A stretch of DNA of 14,213 bases, from NCBI GenBank assembly GCA_036003885.1, contig DASYSA010000279.1:1-14213 (forward strand). The letters are read 5' to 3'. This DNA comes from DASYSA01 sp036003885 (GTDB lineage: Bacteria; Acidobacteriota; Blastocatellia; UBA7656). Shown here piece by piece: positions 6,104-12,078 of the stretch (within the stretch, counting starts at the first letter, position 1; each line of letters starts with the position of its first letter). Made by a program: the position numbers and the translations under genes. The notes under the pieces were generated by a model. The model made no database searches. It was not told the DNA's origin and saw only the letters and a list, made by a program, of their open reading frames with translations.

Positions 6104-8521
6104 ATGTCAAGCATGTCTAGAGTTTCGGCGACTCCAAGTTGTTCGCCCACCAGCGTCGAAACCATTACCCAAAACGCACAACGCAAAACGTTCAGCCGAG
6201 CAGCAATCGTTTTAATAGCGGTTCTCATACTCGGCGTTCCAACGCCGGCGAATGCCCCGGCGCCCGGACAGATTGGCGGAACGGTGACCGACCCGTCAGG
6301 TGCTCGTGTTGCCGAGGCCCGAGTCGCGCTGGTCCGAGCCGCCGGCGTCGTTCAGGAGACGCGAACCGATAACAGCGGCCACTTCCTCTTTTCTGACGTT
6401 GCCGAGGGATCCTACAGCTTGATCGTCGAAGCCCAGGGCCTGTCGCAGCGCGAGAAGACGACGATCACTGTCGGCGCCGGCGCGACCGCGAGCGCGGTGG
6501 TGACGCTTGAAATGGCCGCGATCTCGGACCGTCTGGTTGTCAGCGCAACCAGGACCGAGACTCCTTCCAGCGAGTTAGCCGGATCCGTCTCGGTCATTAC
6601 GGGCGATGAACTGCAACGCGCCAACCACTCGCTCGTCTCAGAAGCGCTCCGATCGACGCCCGGCCTCGCGGTATTGCAGACCGGAGGGCGGGGCGGGTTG
6701 ACCTCCGTCTTCGTTCGGGGCGGCGAATCCGATTACAACAAGGTGTTGATCGATGGCGTTCCGGTCAATGCCGCCGGCGGGGCGTTCGACTTCTCCGCGC
6801 TCACGCCGGAGAACTTTGATCGCATAGAAGTCGTCCGCGGTCCCGGCAGCGCGCTGTTCGGATCAGATGCGATGACCAGCGTGATCCAATTGGTGACGCG
6901 AAGAGGTTCGACTTCAGTTCCGGAGTTCGAGCTATCAGGCGAGGGCGGCAGTTTCGATTATCATCGCGAGACCGCGAGATTGGCGGGCCTGACGCACTGG
7001 TTTGACTACTCTACAAGTTTCGGTTTCCAGACCACTGACGGTCGCTTCAGAAACAACGATTACATCAACCGTTCTGCGTCGGCCAATCTCGGATTTCGTC
7101 TTGCGCCGAGCGCCGACCTGCGAGTTACGTCGCGTTGGAACAACAACACACTTGGCGTGCCTGGCGCCACTGCGGTGCTCTTTTCGGATCCTGACCAGCG
7201 GCAGAACCATCGAGACCTCGCGCTTGCCGGCGCGTTCAATCTGCGGACGACTCCACGTTGGCAGCAGATCGCGCGATTCGTCTATTCGGAGGCCGATACG
7301 AACAGCTTCGACCCCGTCGCTGAAGATCTAAGCCAGCCATCCACGCCGCCTCTTCCCCCCGGGGCGTTCGGAGATGACTTCGCTTTTTCATTTCGCGAAC
7401 ATCAGAAACGCGCGGGCTTCCAGTATCAGACCATAGCGACCCTGGGCTCTAATAATGTAGTCACCGGGGGGGTCGACTTCGACCACGAGTCTGCCGACTT
7501 TGCCAGTGACTTCAGTCGCTCGTCTCCCTCTCGCAACAATCTGGGCTTATACCTGCAAGACCAGGCGTCGTTGCGCGAACGGTTGTTTGTGACCGCCGGG
7601 ATGAGGGTTGAGCACAACACCGGCGGGTTGCCCGATGATTTCAGGGCGGCGCTACGATCTCTCGATTCGAATGCGCCAACCGGGGATGTCGGATTCGGCT
7701 ACGCCGTTAGCCCCAAGATCTCCGCGTCGCTTGTAGCGCGACCTCATCAGGAACAGGAGCTGTTCGGAGCGACGAGACTCAGGGCGAGCTTCGGCCGGGG
7801 CATCAAGGAGTCGCACCTTGATGAAGCGTTCAGCCCGAGCCCGTTCTTCCTCGGCAATCCGGCACTCGATCCGGAACGTGCCATCAGTTTTGATGCGGGT
7901 GTACAACAAGAGTTCCTCGGCCGGCGAGGGAGCCTTGAGATTACTTACTTCGACAACAGATTTCGGGATCTCATAGTCTTTAGATCTGATCCGGCGACTT
8001 TTGGACCAATCAGATTGCCTGACGGGCGCCTTGCAAGTTTCATCAATCTCGACCGGGCGTCGGCGCGAGGTCTTGAGCTGGCAGGGGCGGCGCACCCTCT
8101 TCGGCAGTTGCGCATTTGGGCCGCCTATACGCTTCTGAGCTCGCGAGTCGAACGCGCCGGTAATGGTCTCGAGCCGGAGGTTGGATTACCTCTGGTACGC
8201 AGGCCGCGGAATTCGGGAGCCTTCGAACTGGCGTGGGTCGATGAACGATTCGACATAATGATCACGGGGGTAGCGATGGGAGAGCGCCGGGACATCGATC
8301 CGAGTTCGGGGGCGAGATTCAACCCGGATGGGAAGGCGATCTTCAATGACGGATACGTCAAGCTCAACGCGGCCGGTTCCTGGCTCATAACGAGACGACT
8401 AACCGCGTTCGCTCGCGCGGAGAATCTACTCAACCAGGACTACCAGGAGGTGTTGGGATTTCCGGCTTATCGTCTGAATTTTGTAGCCGGATTGCGAATT
8501 CGACTTGGGGGAAATCGGTAG
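6104..8521 (+). CDS. btuB: BtuB-like TonB-dependent vitamin B12 receptor with N-terminal carboxypeptidase-regulatory-like domain
   Basis: This 805-residue outer-membrane receptor would take up cobalamin using TonB energy and pass it to BtuF. The ATG at 6104 has AAAGGAG 8 bases upstream. Residues 33-51 are the signal-peptide hydrophobic core, with likely cleavage after PANA; the 32 residues before it are unusually long and partly encoded by heptamer element E. Residues 55-137 look like a carboxypeptidase-regulatory-like beta-sandwich (GQIGGTVTDPSGARVAEARV, DNSGHFLFSDVAEGSYSL). A BtuB-like TonB box DRLVVSATR follows (142-150), then the plug (VSVITGDEL, SVFVRGGESDYNKVLIDGVP, IEVVRGPGSALFGSDAMTSVIQLVTR, 162-266) and a 22-strand-type barrel ending in AENLLNQDYQEVLGFPAYR and FVAGLRIRLGGNR. 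The last residue is Arg, not the usual aromatic. The substrate is inferred from the riboswitch and the btuFCD genes; no sequence feature alone proves B12. Confidence 0.9.
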   Translation: MSSMSRVSATPSCSPTSVETITQNAQRKTFSRAAIVLIAVLILGVPTPANAPAPGQIGGTVTDPSGARVAEARVALVRAAGVVQETRTDNSGHFLFSDVAEGSYSLIVEAQGLSQREKTTITVGAGATASAVVTLEMAAISDRLVVSATRTETPSSELAGSVSVITGDELQRANHSLVSEALRSTPGLAVLQTGGRGGLTSVFVRGGESDYNKVLIDGVPVNAAGGAFDFSALTPENFDRIEVVRGPGSALFGSDAMTSVIQLVTRRGSTSVPEFELSGEGGSFDYHRETARLAGLTHWFDYSTSFGFQTTDGRFRNNDYINRSASANLGFRLAPSADLRVTSRWNNNTLGVPGATAVLFSDPDQRQNHRDLALAGAFNLRTTPRWQQIARFVYSEADTNSFDPVAEDLSQPSTPPLPPGAFGDDFAFSFREHQKRAGFQYQTIATLGSNNVVTGGVDFDHESADFASDFSRSSPSRNNLGLYLQDQASLRERLFVTAGMRVEHNTGGLPDDFRAALRSLDSNAPTGDVGFGYAVSPKISASLVARPHQEQELFGATRLRASFGRGIKESHLDEAFSPSPFFLGNPALDPERAISFDAGVQQEFLGRRGSLEITYFDNRFRDLIVFRSDPATFGPIRLPDGRLASFINLDRASARGLELAGAAHPLRQLRIWAAYTLLSSRVERAGNGLEPEVGLPLVRRPRNSGAFELAWVDERFDIMITGVAMGERRDIDPSSGARFNPDGKAIFNDGYVKLNAAGSWLITRRLTAFARAENLLNQDYQEVLGFPAYRLNFVAGLRIRLGGNR
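6122..6191. repeat. heptamer element E inside the btuB signal-peptide coding region
   Basis: GTTTCGG then CGACTCCAAGTTGTTCGCCC (6122-6148) resembles the array B core GTTCCAGATTGTTCGTTC. It is followed downstream by three in-phase heptamers AAAACGC, ACAACGC, AAAACGT (6171-6191). It has the same order as arrays B and C (direct unit, TTGTTCG core, inverted heptamers) but is degenerate and translated as part of the receptor's N-terminus. Confidence 0.6.
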
Positions 8522-8566
8522 TGGTTGAGGAAGGACCGAGCTGAGGAAGTCGGCAGCTCTGGATTG

Positions 8567-8604
8567 AATGCAGCAGGGGAGAGAGTCTTCGACCCTGCTG
8601 CATT
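8567..8604. terminator. hairpin between convergent genes
   Basis: AATGCAGCAGGG (8567-8578) is perfectly complementary to CCCTGCTGCATT (8593-8604), a 12 bp stem with a 14-base loop. It lies 46 bases after the btuB stop and 34 bases after the end of the oppositely oriented 67-residue gene. It could end transcription from both sides, but no T-tract follows on either strand, so termination is not certain. Confidence 0.5.
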
Positions 8605-8637
8605 GCAGTTCAGCTGGAGAACGCTTGATGTTGTGGG

Positions 8638-8841
8638 CTACGCAATCTGATCGGAAGCATCGCCCCGATTGATTAAGCGGACGTACATCTCGCGGAGGCG
8701 AAGTGCAAGCTCAAGGCGCTTGCGCGATTTACCCATCAATTTCTTATTGCGTCGCTGGCGCGCCAATTCAAGCATCGCCCGCAGGGACTCGATCTCGTCT
8801 TCTTGAGCGCGAAGGCGCTCTTTAAAGTATTCGTCAGACAT
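8638..8841 (-). CDS. small charged coiled-coil-like protein, unknown function
   Basis: This 67-residue protein begins MSDEYFKERLRAQEDEIESL. Almost the whole sequence is predicted-looking helix, with heptad-spaced Leu/Ile/Met and very many Arg, Lys and Glu (SLRAMLELARQRRNKK, RKRLELALRLREMYVRL). There is no signal peptide or membrane segment, so it should be cytoplasmic. A weak AGGTTG lies 7 bases upstream of the ATG, and a TATAAT on the same strand is at 8939-8934. I do not recognise the family. It is convergent with btuB, and the longer overlapping frame 8736-8945 is less protein-like. Confidence 0.6.
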   Translation of the reverse strand: MSDEYFKERLRAQEDEIESLRAMLELARQRRNKKLMGKSRKRLELALRLREMYVRLINRGDASDQIA

Positions 8842-8877
8842 TTTGATACAACCTGAATTCTAAAGGGCTGTTGTCCT

Positions 8878-8903
8878 GGACCTGGTGCCGGTCCTTTATT
8901 TTT
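8878..8903 (+). terminator. intrinsic terminator-like hairpin plus T-tract on the plus strand
   Basis: GGACC (8878-8882) pairs with GGTCC (8890-8894) around a 7-base loop and is followed at once by TTTATTTTT (8895-8903). The only upstream plus-strand gene is btuB, 357 bp earlier, so if it works it would catch readthrough that crosses the 67-residue gene in antisense. Confidence 0.45.
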
Positions 8904-8933
8904 GACGTCGTGCGTCGACCGCTCGCGGTAGGG

Positions 8934-8958
8934 ATTATAACTCACCCGATTGAGTTAT
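8934..8958 (-). promoter_or_regulatory. possible promoter with overlapping palindrome for the 67-residue gene
   Basis: On the minus strand a perfect TATAAT lies at 8939-8934. It overlaps the inverted repeat ATAACTCA, six bases, TGAGTTAT (8937-8958), which could be an operator. The -35 position (TACCAT) is poor. It would give a leader of about 85 bases. Confidence 0.35.
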
Positions 8959-9009
8959 GGTAGCAGAAATGTCTTTTCTTTTTGGCCTCGGACTCTCGCG
9001 GGTGAGCGT

Positions 9010-9570
9010 TTAGAGGGTGCCGGATTGGCCGCCGCTCTTTACCGGGACCGCATAACCGTCGCTACTTCGCTTAGGCACTCCGAGCCGCTTCAGTGCGTGT
9101 GCGGAGGGCAGTCCGGTCGCGGGAAGCTGGTTGGCGCTTTGGAACTGCTTCATCGCCTCAACTGTGTCGTCATCGTACTGACCCGAAGCAGGTCCTGAAA
9201 GGTAGCCCAGCTTGATCAACGCCCTCTGAATCTCGCTCACCCGTTCGGTCGGTATTCCTGTAGCCGCTGGCCGTCCGCTGGTTGGATAGTCCTGGGCTAC
9301 GGATTGCCGGCCGCGCCTCGATCGCGCGTTTCGACCTCGCCGCCTCCCCCGCCCCGACCGCGCACCAGCGCGGCTTCCGCCTCTGCCCGCGCGGCGTGAT
9401 ACCTTATTGTCCCGACCCTTTTTCTTGGCGGCGCGGTGAGAGCGGCGATCAAAAGGCGAGTTCGCCAGCGCGCTGTTGTCCAGCCCAGGAGTCAAGCTTG
9501 CAAACAGGATTGCAAATGTGACCGCCAGTACGTGAGCCCTTTTGCATATGGATCGCATAAACAGGTCCAT
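9010..9570 (-). CDS. exported arginine-rich protein with peptidoglycan-binding domain
   Basis: This 186-residue protein begins MDLFMRSICKRAHVLAV; a second ATG at 9558 would remove four residues and neither has a strong ribosome site. Residues 9-37 are a signal peptide with likely cleavage after SALA (33-36). Residues 41-90 are an extremely basic, low-complexity linker of Arg, Gly, Lys and Ser. Residues 109-165 fit the peptidoglycan-binding domain 1 fold: SEIQRALIKLGYLSGPASGQ, then DDTVEAMKQFQSANQLPATG and LPSAHALKRLG. No hydrolase domain is attached, so it probably acts as a wall-binding module or an envelope protein rather than an enzyme. The basic linker could bind anionic polymers, which is inference. 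A TATAAT lies upstream at 9619-9614. Confidence 0.85.
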   Translation of the reverse strand: MDLFMRSICKRAHVLAVTFAILFASLTPGLDNSALANSPFDRRSHRAAKKKGRDNKVSRRAGRGGSRAGARSGRGRRRGRNARSRRGRQSVAQDYPTSGRPAATGIPTERVSEIQRALIKLGYLSGPASGQYDDDTVEAMKQFQSANQLPATGLPSAHALKRLGVPKRSSDGYAVPVKSGGQSGTL

Positions 9571-9613
9571 TCGATGTTCTTAGAGATAGAGGCGCTTTCG
9601 GTTCGAGGGGCTG

Positions 9614-9643
9614 ATTATAGCACGATCGGGGCAGGCATGAAGA
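9614..9643 (-). promoter_or_regulatory. possible promoter of the peptidoglycan-binding protein gene
   Basis: On the minus strand a perfect TATAAT lies at 9619-9614, about 45 bases before the ATG at 9570. The -35 candidate TCTTCA (9643-9638, 18-base spacing) matches only three consensus positions. Confidence 0.4.
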
Positions 9644-9676
9644 GGTGGAAGTAGCAACCACATAATCTGAAACAAA

Positions 9677-10146
9677 AGCTGCGGACGTGAGTCCGTAGCA
9701 GATTGCTTTCGCCCTAAACCCTTGGGCACGACGCGGGAGAAAGCTGCGGACGTGAGTCCGTAGCAGATTGCTTTCGCCCTAAGACCGTTGGGCACGACGC
9801 GAGAGAGCTGCGGACGTGAGTCCGTAGCAGATTGCTTTCGCCCTAAACCCTTGGGCACGACGCGGTAGAAAGCTGCGGACGTGAGTCCGTAGCAGCTTGC
9901 TTTCAACCTAACGTGGGAAACCAACCTGGGAGAAAGCTGCGGACGTGAGTCCGTAGCAGATTGCTTTCGCCCTAAACCCTTGGGCACGACGCGGTAGAAA
10001 GCTGCGGACGTGAGTCCGTAGCAGATTGCTTTCGCCCTAGACCCGTGGTCACAACGCGGTAGAAAGCTGCGGACGTGAGTCCGCAGCAGCTGCGGACGTG
10101 AGTCCGCAGCACCTTGCTTTCAACCTAACGCTGGGAAACCAACCTG
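9677..10146 (-). repeat. array I: tandem ~65 bp two-hairpin repeats, downstream of the tandem Y1 gene
   Basis: Eight copies of a hairpin (arms GCTGCGGAC and GTCCGTAGC, loop GTGA on the plus strand) start at 9677, 9742, 9806, 9871, 9935, 10000, 10065 and 10088, with a period of 64-65 bp except the last. Between them is a second element, usually CGCCCTAAACCCTTGGGC, which can pair GCCC with GGGC. Two intervals (after 9871 and after the last copy) carry a different spacer with TTTCAACCTAACG. The last copies have GTCCGCAGC, turning a G-U pair into G-C. Read on the minus strand, the unit aligns with array II. This array fills most of the gap 9571-10240; the open frames in it are repeat artefacts. 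Confidence 0.95.
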
Positions 10147-10164
10147 GACTCGGAACCAAGCACC

Positions 10165-10193
10165 GAGGCTCCGGGCCTGTGTCCCGGAGCCTC
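10165..10193. repeat. 11 bp perfect hairpin near the 3' end of the tandem Y1 gene
   Basis: GAGGCTCCGGG (10165-10175) and CCCGGAGCCTC (10183-10193) are perfectly complementary with a 7-base loop. It lies 48 bases beyond the stop of the minus-strand Y1 gene and could be its terminator, though there is no T-tract. It could also be a solitary relative of the array palindromes, since it shares GCTCCGGG with array II. Confidence 0.6.
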
Positions 10194-10240
10194 ACGCTCT
10201 CAACTTTGATCTACGCACCTCCCCAGAATGGTTGCGAATC

Positions 10241-11095
10241 TCAATCTAATCCTGTTGCCAGGAAGCTTCTGATCTGTGCAGTAGTCGCCTCGCCGACGGT
10301 CCCAAGGTAACAGGACGACTCCCACAAATCATAGGCTCCTGTGTTTTTCAACACACCGTAATACCGATCCGCCATGAACTGCCACGAATGGTTCATGATG
10401 CTTAATGCGCATTCCTTGATGCTGTGCGAGGGAGTGGTTCCCACAAGAAGGTGAATGTGATCCGGCAGCAGCGACATCCTTTCGATGTAGAATCCCGCAT
10501 TTTCGGCGTGCTCGGCCACGGTCTCAAATAGGGCGGGCGCGATATCTCTGTCAAATACTTCGCGTCGGTCACTAGTCGCTAACACAACGTGATACGAAAG
10601 ATCAAAAGTCGCGTGTGCCGCGCGCAGGTTCGAGCGCCTGGGATTCATCCACCTCATGGTCTCGATGTCCTTCTCGTTTCTTAGGCCGTGGTGTTCGCCC
10701 TGATGATAGATGTACTTCTCAGCGGCTTTCCTGCTCGCCTTACCTACGCTGCGAACGAAGTAGCCACCCGACCACAGAGCGCGTAGCTTGAAGCTGCTCG
10801 CGAGTTCTGCAAAGCGCAGGTTGAACTCCCGTGAAAGGTTGGTCTTTGATGTTCGGGCCACGTCGGAGATGACGTGTTCGGGTCTCAGACTCAGCAGGCA
10901 GTAGAAATTGCCTGGCTCGGTCTTCTGATCCAGGACGTGATAGTCATTGCGTTCGCATATCGAAGACAGAGTCTGCGCCAGGCACTCCCCATGCTCCAGA
11001 GAGGAGAAGACATGGCGCTGGAACTTAGTCTGAAAACAGAAGTGGTAATGGAGCTGATAGGCGCAGTCTATGTCTTTGAAAGGTTTGTAGGTCAT
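10241..11095 (-). CDS. tandem IS200-like (Y1/REP-associated) transposase with split catalytic residues
   Basis: This 284-residue protein contains two IS200/Y1 transposase domains in one chain. AGGAG lies 7 bases before the ATG at 11095. Domain 1 (about 11-137) has YQLHYHFCFQTKFQRHVF, LWSGGYFVRSVG and the tyrosine helix EKYIYHQGEHH (catalytic Tyr expected at Y128), but where the metal-binding HUH should be it reads GNFYCLL (63-68). Domain 2 (about 163-280) has FDLSYHVVLATSDRREVF and an intact LPDHIHLLV (H213, H215), but its tyrosine position, aligned by the preceding VG, is F278 (QIRSFLATG). TnpA dimers of this superfamily build each active site from the HUH of one subunit and the Tyr of the other, so one full site could form here. 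Flanking palindrome arrays match the context of REP-associated transposases. No terminal IS ends are seen. It may be a domesticated nuclease. Confidence 0.85.
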   Translation of the reverse strand: MTYKPFKDIDCAYQLHYHFCFQTKFQRHVFSSLEHGECLAQTLSSICERNDYHVLDQKTEPGNFYCLLSLRPEHVISDVARTSKTNLSREFNLRFAELASSFKLRALWSGGYFVRSVGKASRKAAEKYIYHQGEHHGLRNEKDIETMRWMNPRRSNLRAAHATFDLSYHVVLATSDRREVFDRDIAPALFETVAEHAENAGFYIERMSLLPDHIHLLVGTTPSHSIKECALSIMNHSWQFMADRYYGVLKNTGAYDLWESSCYLGTVGEATTAQIRSFLATGLD

Positions 11096-11191
11096 GTGAA
11101 TGCTCCTATTGCGAAGACCCCGATGAAGATGCTTGCGTCTCTGGAGTGTCGCGGTTCCTTGGCCGGCTATCGACCAGAAGTTAGCGTTGCC

Positions 11192-11595
11192 GGCCTGGAG
11201 CTTAGGCCGAAAGTAATGCTGCTCCGGGCTTACGCCCCTGAGCTTTTTGGTCGTGTGGCCTGGAGCGTTAGGCCGAAAGTAAAGCTTTTGGGTTGTGTGG
11301 GCCTGGAGCGTTAGGCCGAAAGTAAAGCCTCTTGGTCGTTGTGGGCCTGGAGCGTTAGGGCGAAAGTAAAGCCTCTTGGTCGTTGTGGGCCTGGAGCGTT
11401 AGGTCGTTGTGGGCCTGGAGCGTTAGGCCGAAAGTAAAGCGGCTCCGGGCTTACGCCCGTGAGCTTTTTGGTCGTGGGCCTGGAGCGTTAGGCCGAAAGT
11501 AAAGCTGCTCCGGGCTTACGCCCGCGAGCTTTTGGTCGTGGGCGTGGAGCGTTAGGCCGAAAGTAAAGCTGCTCCGGGCTTACGCCCGCGAGCTT
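11192..11595 (+). repeat. array II: tandem two-hairpin repeats upstream of the tandem Y1 gene
   Basis: Eight units begin near 11192, 11257, 11300, 11344, 11388, 11412, 11477 and 11541. A full unit is about 65 bp: GGCCTGGAGCGTTAGGCC (stem GGCCT/AGGCC), CGAAAGTAAA, then a hairpin with arms GCTCCGGGC and GCCCGTGAGC around TTAC, then TTTTTGGTCGTG. Units 1, 6, 7 and 8 are full. Units 2-4 lack the second hairpin (about 44 bp period) and unit 5 is cut to 24 bp. The second hairpin has one bulged base on its 3' side, as REP palindromes often do. It occupies most of the gap 11096-11614; the remaining ~95 bp next to the Y1 start show no clear promoter. Confidence 0.95.
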
Positions 11596-11614
11596 TGCTC
11601 TCCTATGTCGTTCC

Positions 11615-12046
11615 TCATCCGACGCCTTCGAGGAATCTGGCGTCGAATGCCGACGGAAAGAGTTCCTTGATCTCAAACTTCTGCACGTCTCCAACCAGGT
11701 TCGCTAAGAGGACCGCTGTCTCTTCCGAAGAGAACTCCCATATCATCTGACGGCAACAACCACACGGCGGGGTGACCGGTTCGCTGTCGGCAACCACGGC
11801 CATCTTCACGATCTCTTGCACCCCGTCGCTCACCGCCTTGAATATCGCTACACGCTCGGCACACATCGTCAGACTGTAGGTCGCGTTCTCGATATTGCAC
11901 CCGGTGAACACACGGCCATCCGCCGCCAGTAACGCCGCCCCCACCGCAAAGTGCGAATAAGGCGCGTGTGCAAGCAAACGTGCTTCCTTAGCCCTCTCGA
12001 TCAATTCGTCATCCGTAGTCCGCGGCGGGTTGTTCCTCTTCCCCAT
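11615..12046 (-). CDS. cdd: cytidine deaminase
   Basis: This 143-residue zinc enzyme hydrolyses cytidine and deoxycytidine to uridine and deoxyuridine plus ammonia in pyrimidine salvage. The start at 12046 is chosen because GGAG lies about 7 bases upstream; an upstream TTG at 12073 has no such site. Landmarks of the homotetrameric class: APYSHFAVGAAL (28-39), GCNIENATYSLTMCAER (49-65) with zinc ligand C62 and catalytic E64, and PPCGCCRQ (93-100) with ligands C95 and C98. Length is typical. It is the last gene of the minus-strand run permease-punA-udk-cdd, 32 bp after udk, and its product uridine feeds the uridine kinase or phosphorolysis. Array II starts 19 bp beyond its stop. Confidence 0.95.
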   Translation of the reverse strand: MGKRNNPPRTTDDELIERAKEARLLAHAPYSHFAVGAALLAADGRVFTGCNIENATYSLTMCAERVAIFKAVSDGVQEIVKMAVVADSEPVTPPCGCCRQMIWEFSSEETAVLLANLVGDVQKFEIKELFPSAFDARFLEGVG

Positions 12047-12078
12047 CCTGGTTCTCCAATCTATCACCTGCAAAACAG

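Noticed and set aside
8736..8945. 69-residue minus-strand frame overlapping the 67-residue gene
   Set aside because: It starts upstream in the leader and crosses the putative -10 region; its composition is less protein-like than the helix-rich 67-residue product.
9580..9987. 135-residue repetitive minus-strand open frame
   Set aside because: It is array I translated; the 65 bp unit stays open because of its composition, and there is no ribosome site.
9677..10146. Regular repeats that could be taken for a CRISPR array
   Set aside because: The spacers are themselves repeated and nearly identical, the repeat is a hairpin unit in 64-65 bp tandem, and no cas gene is nearby.
11488..11694. 68-residue minus-strand frame over array II and the end of cdd
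   Set aside because: It consists of array II sequence and an out-of-frame part of cdd.
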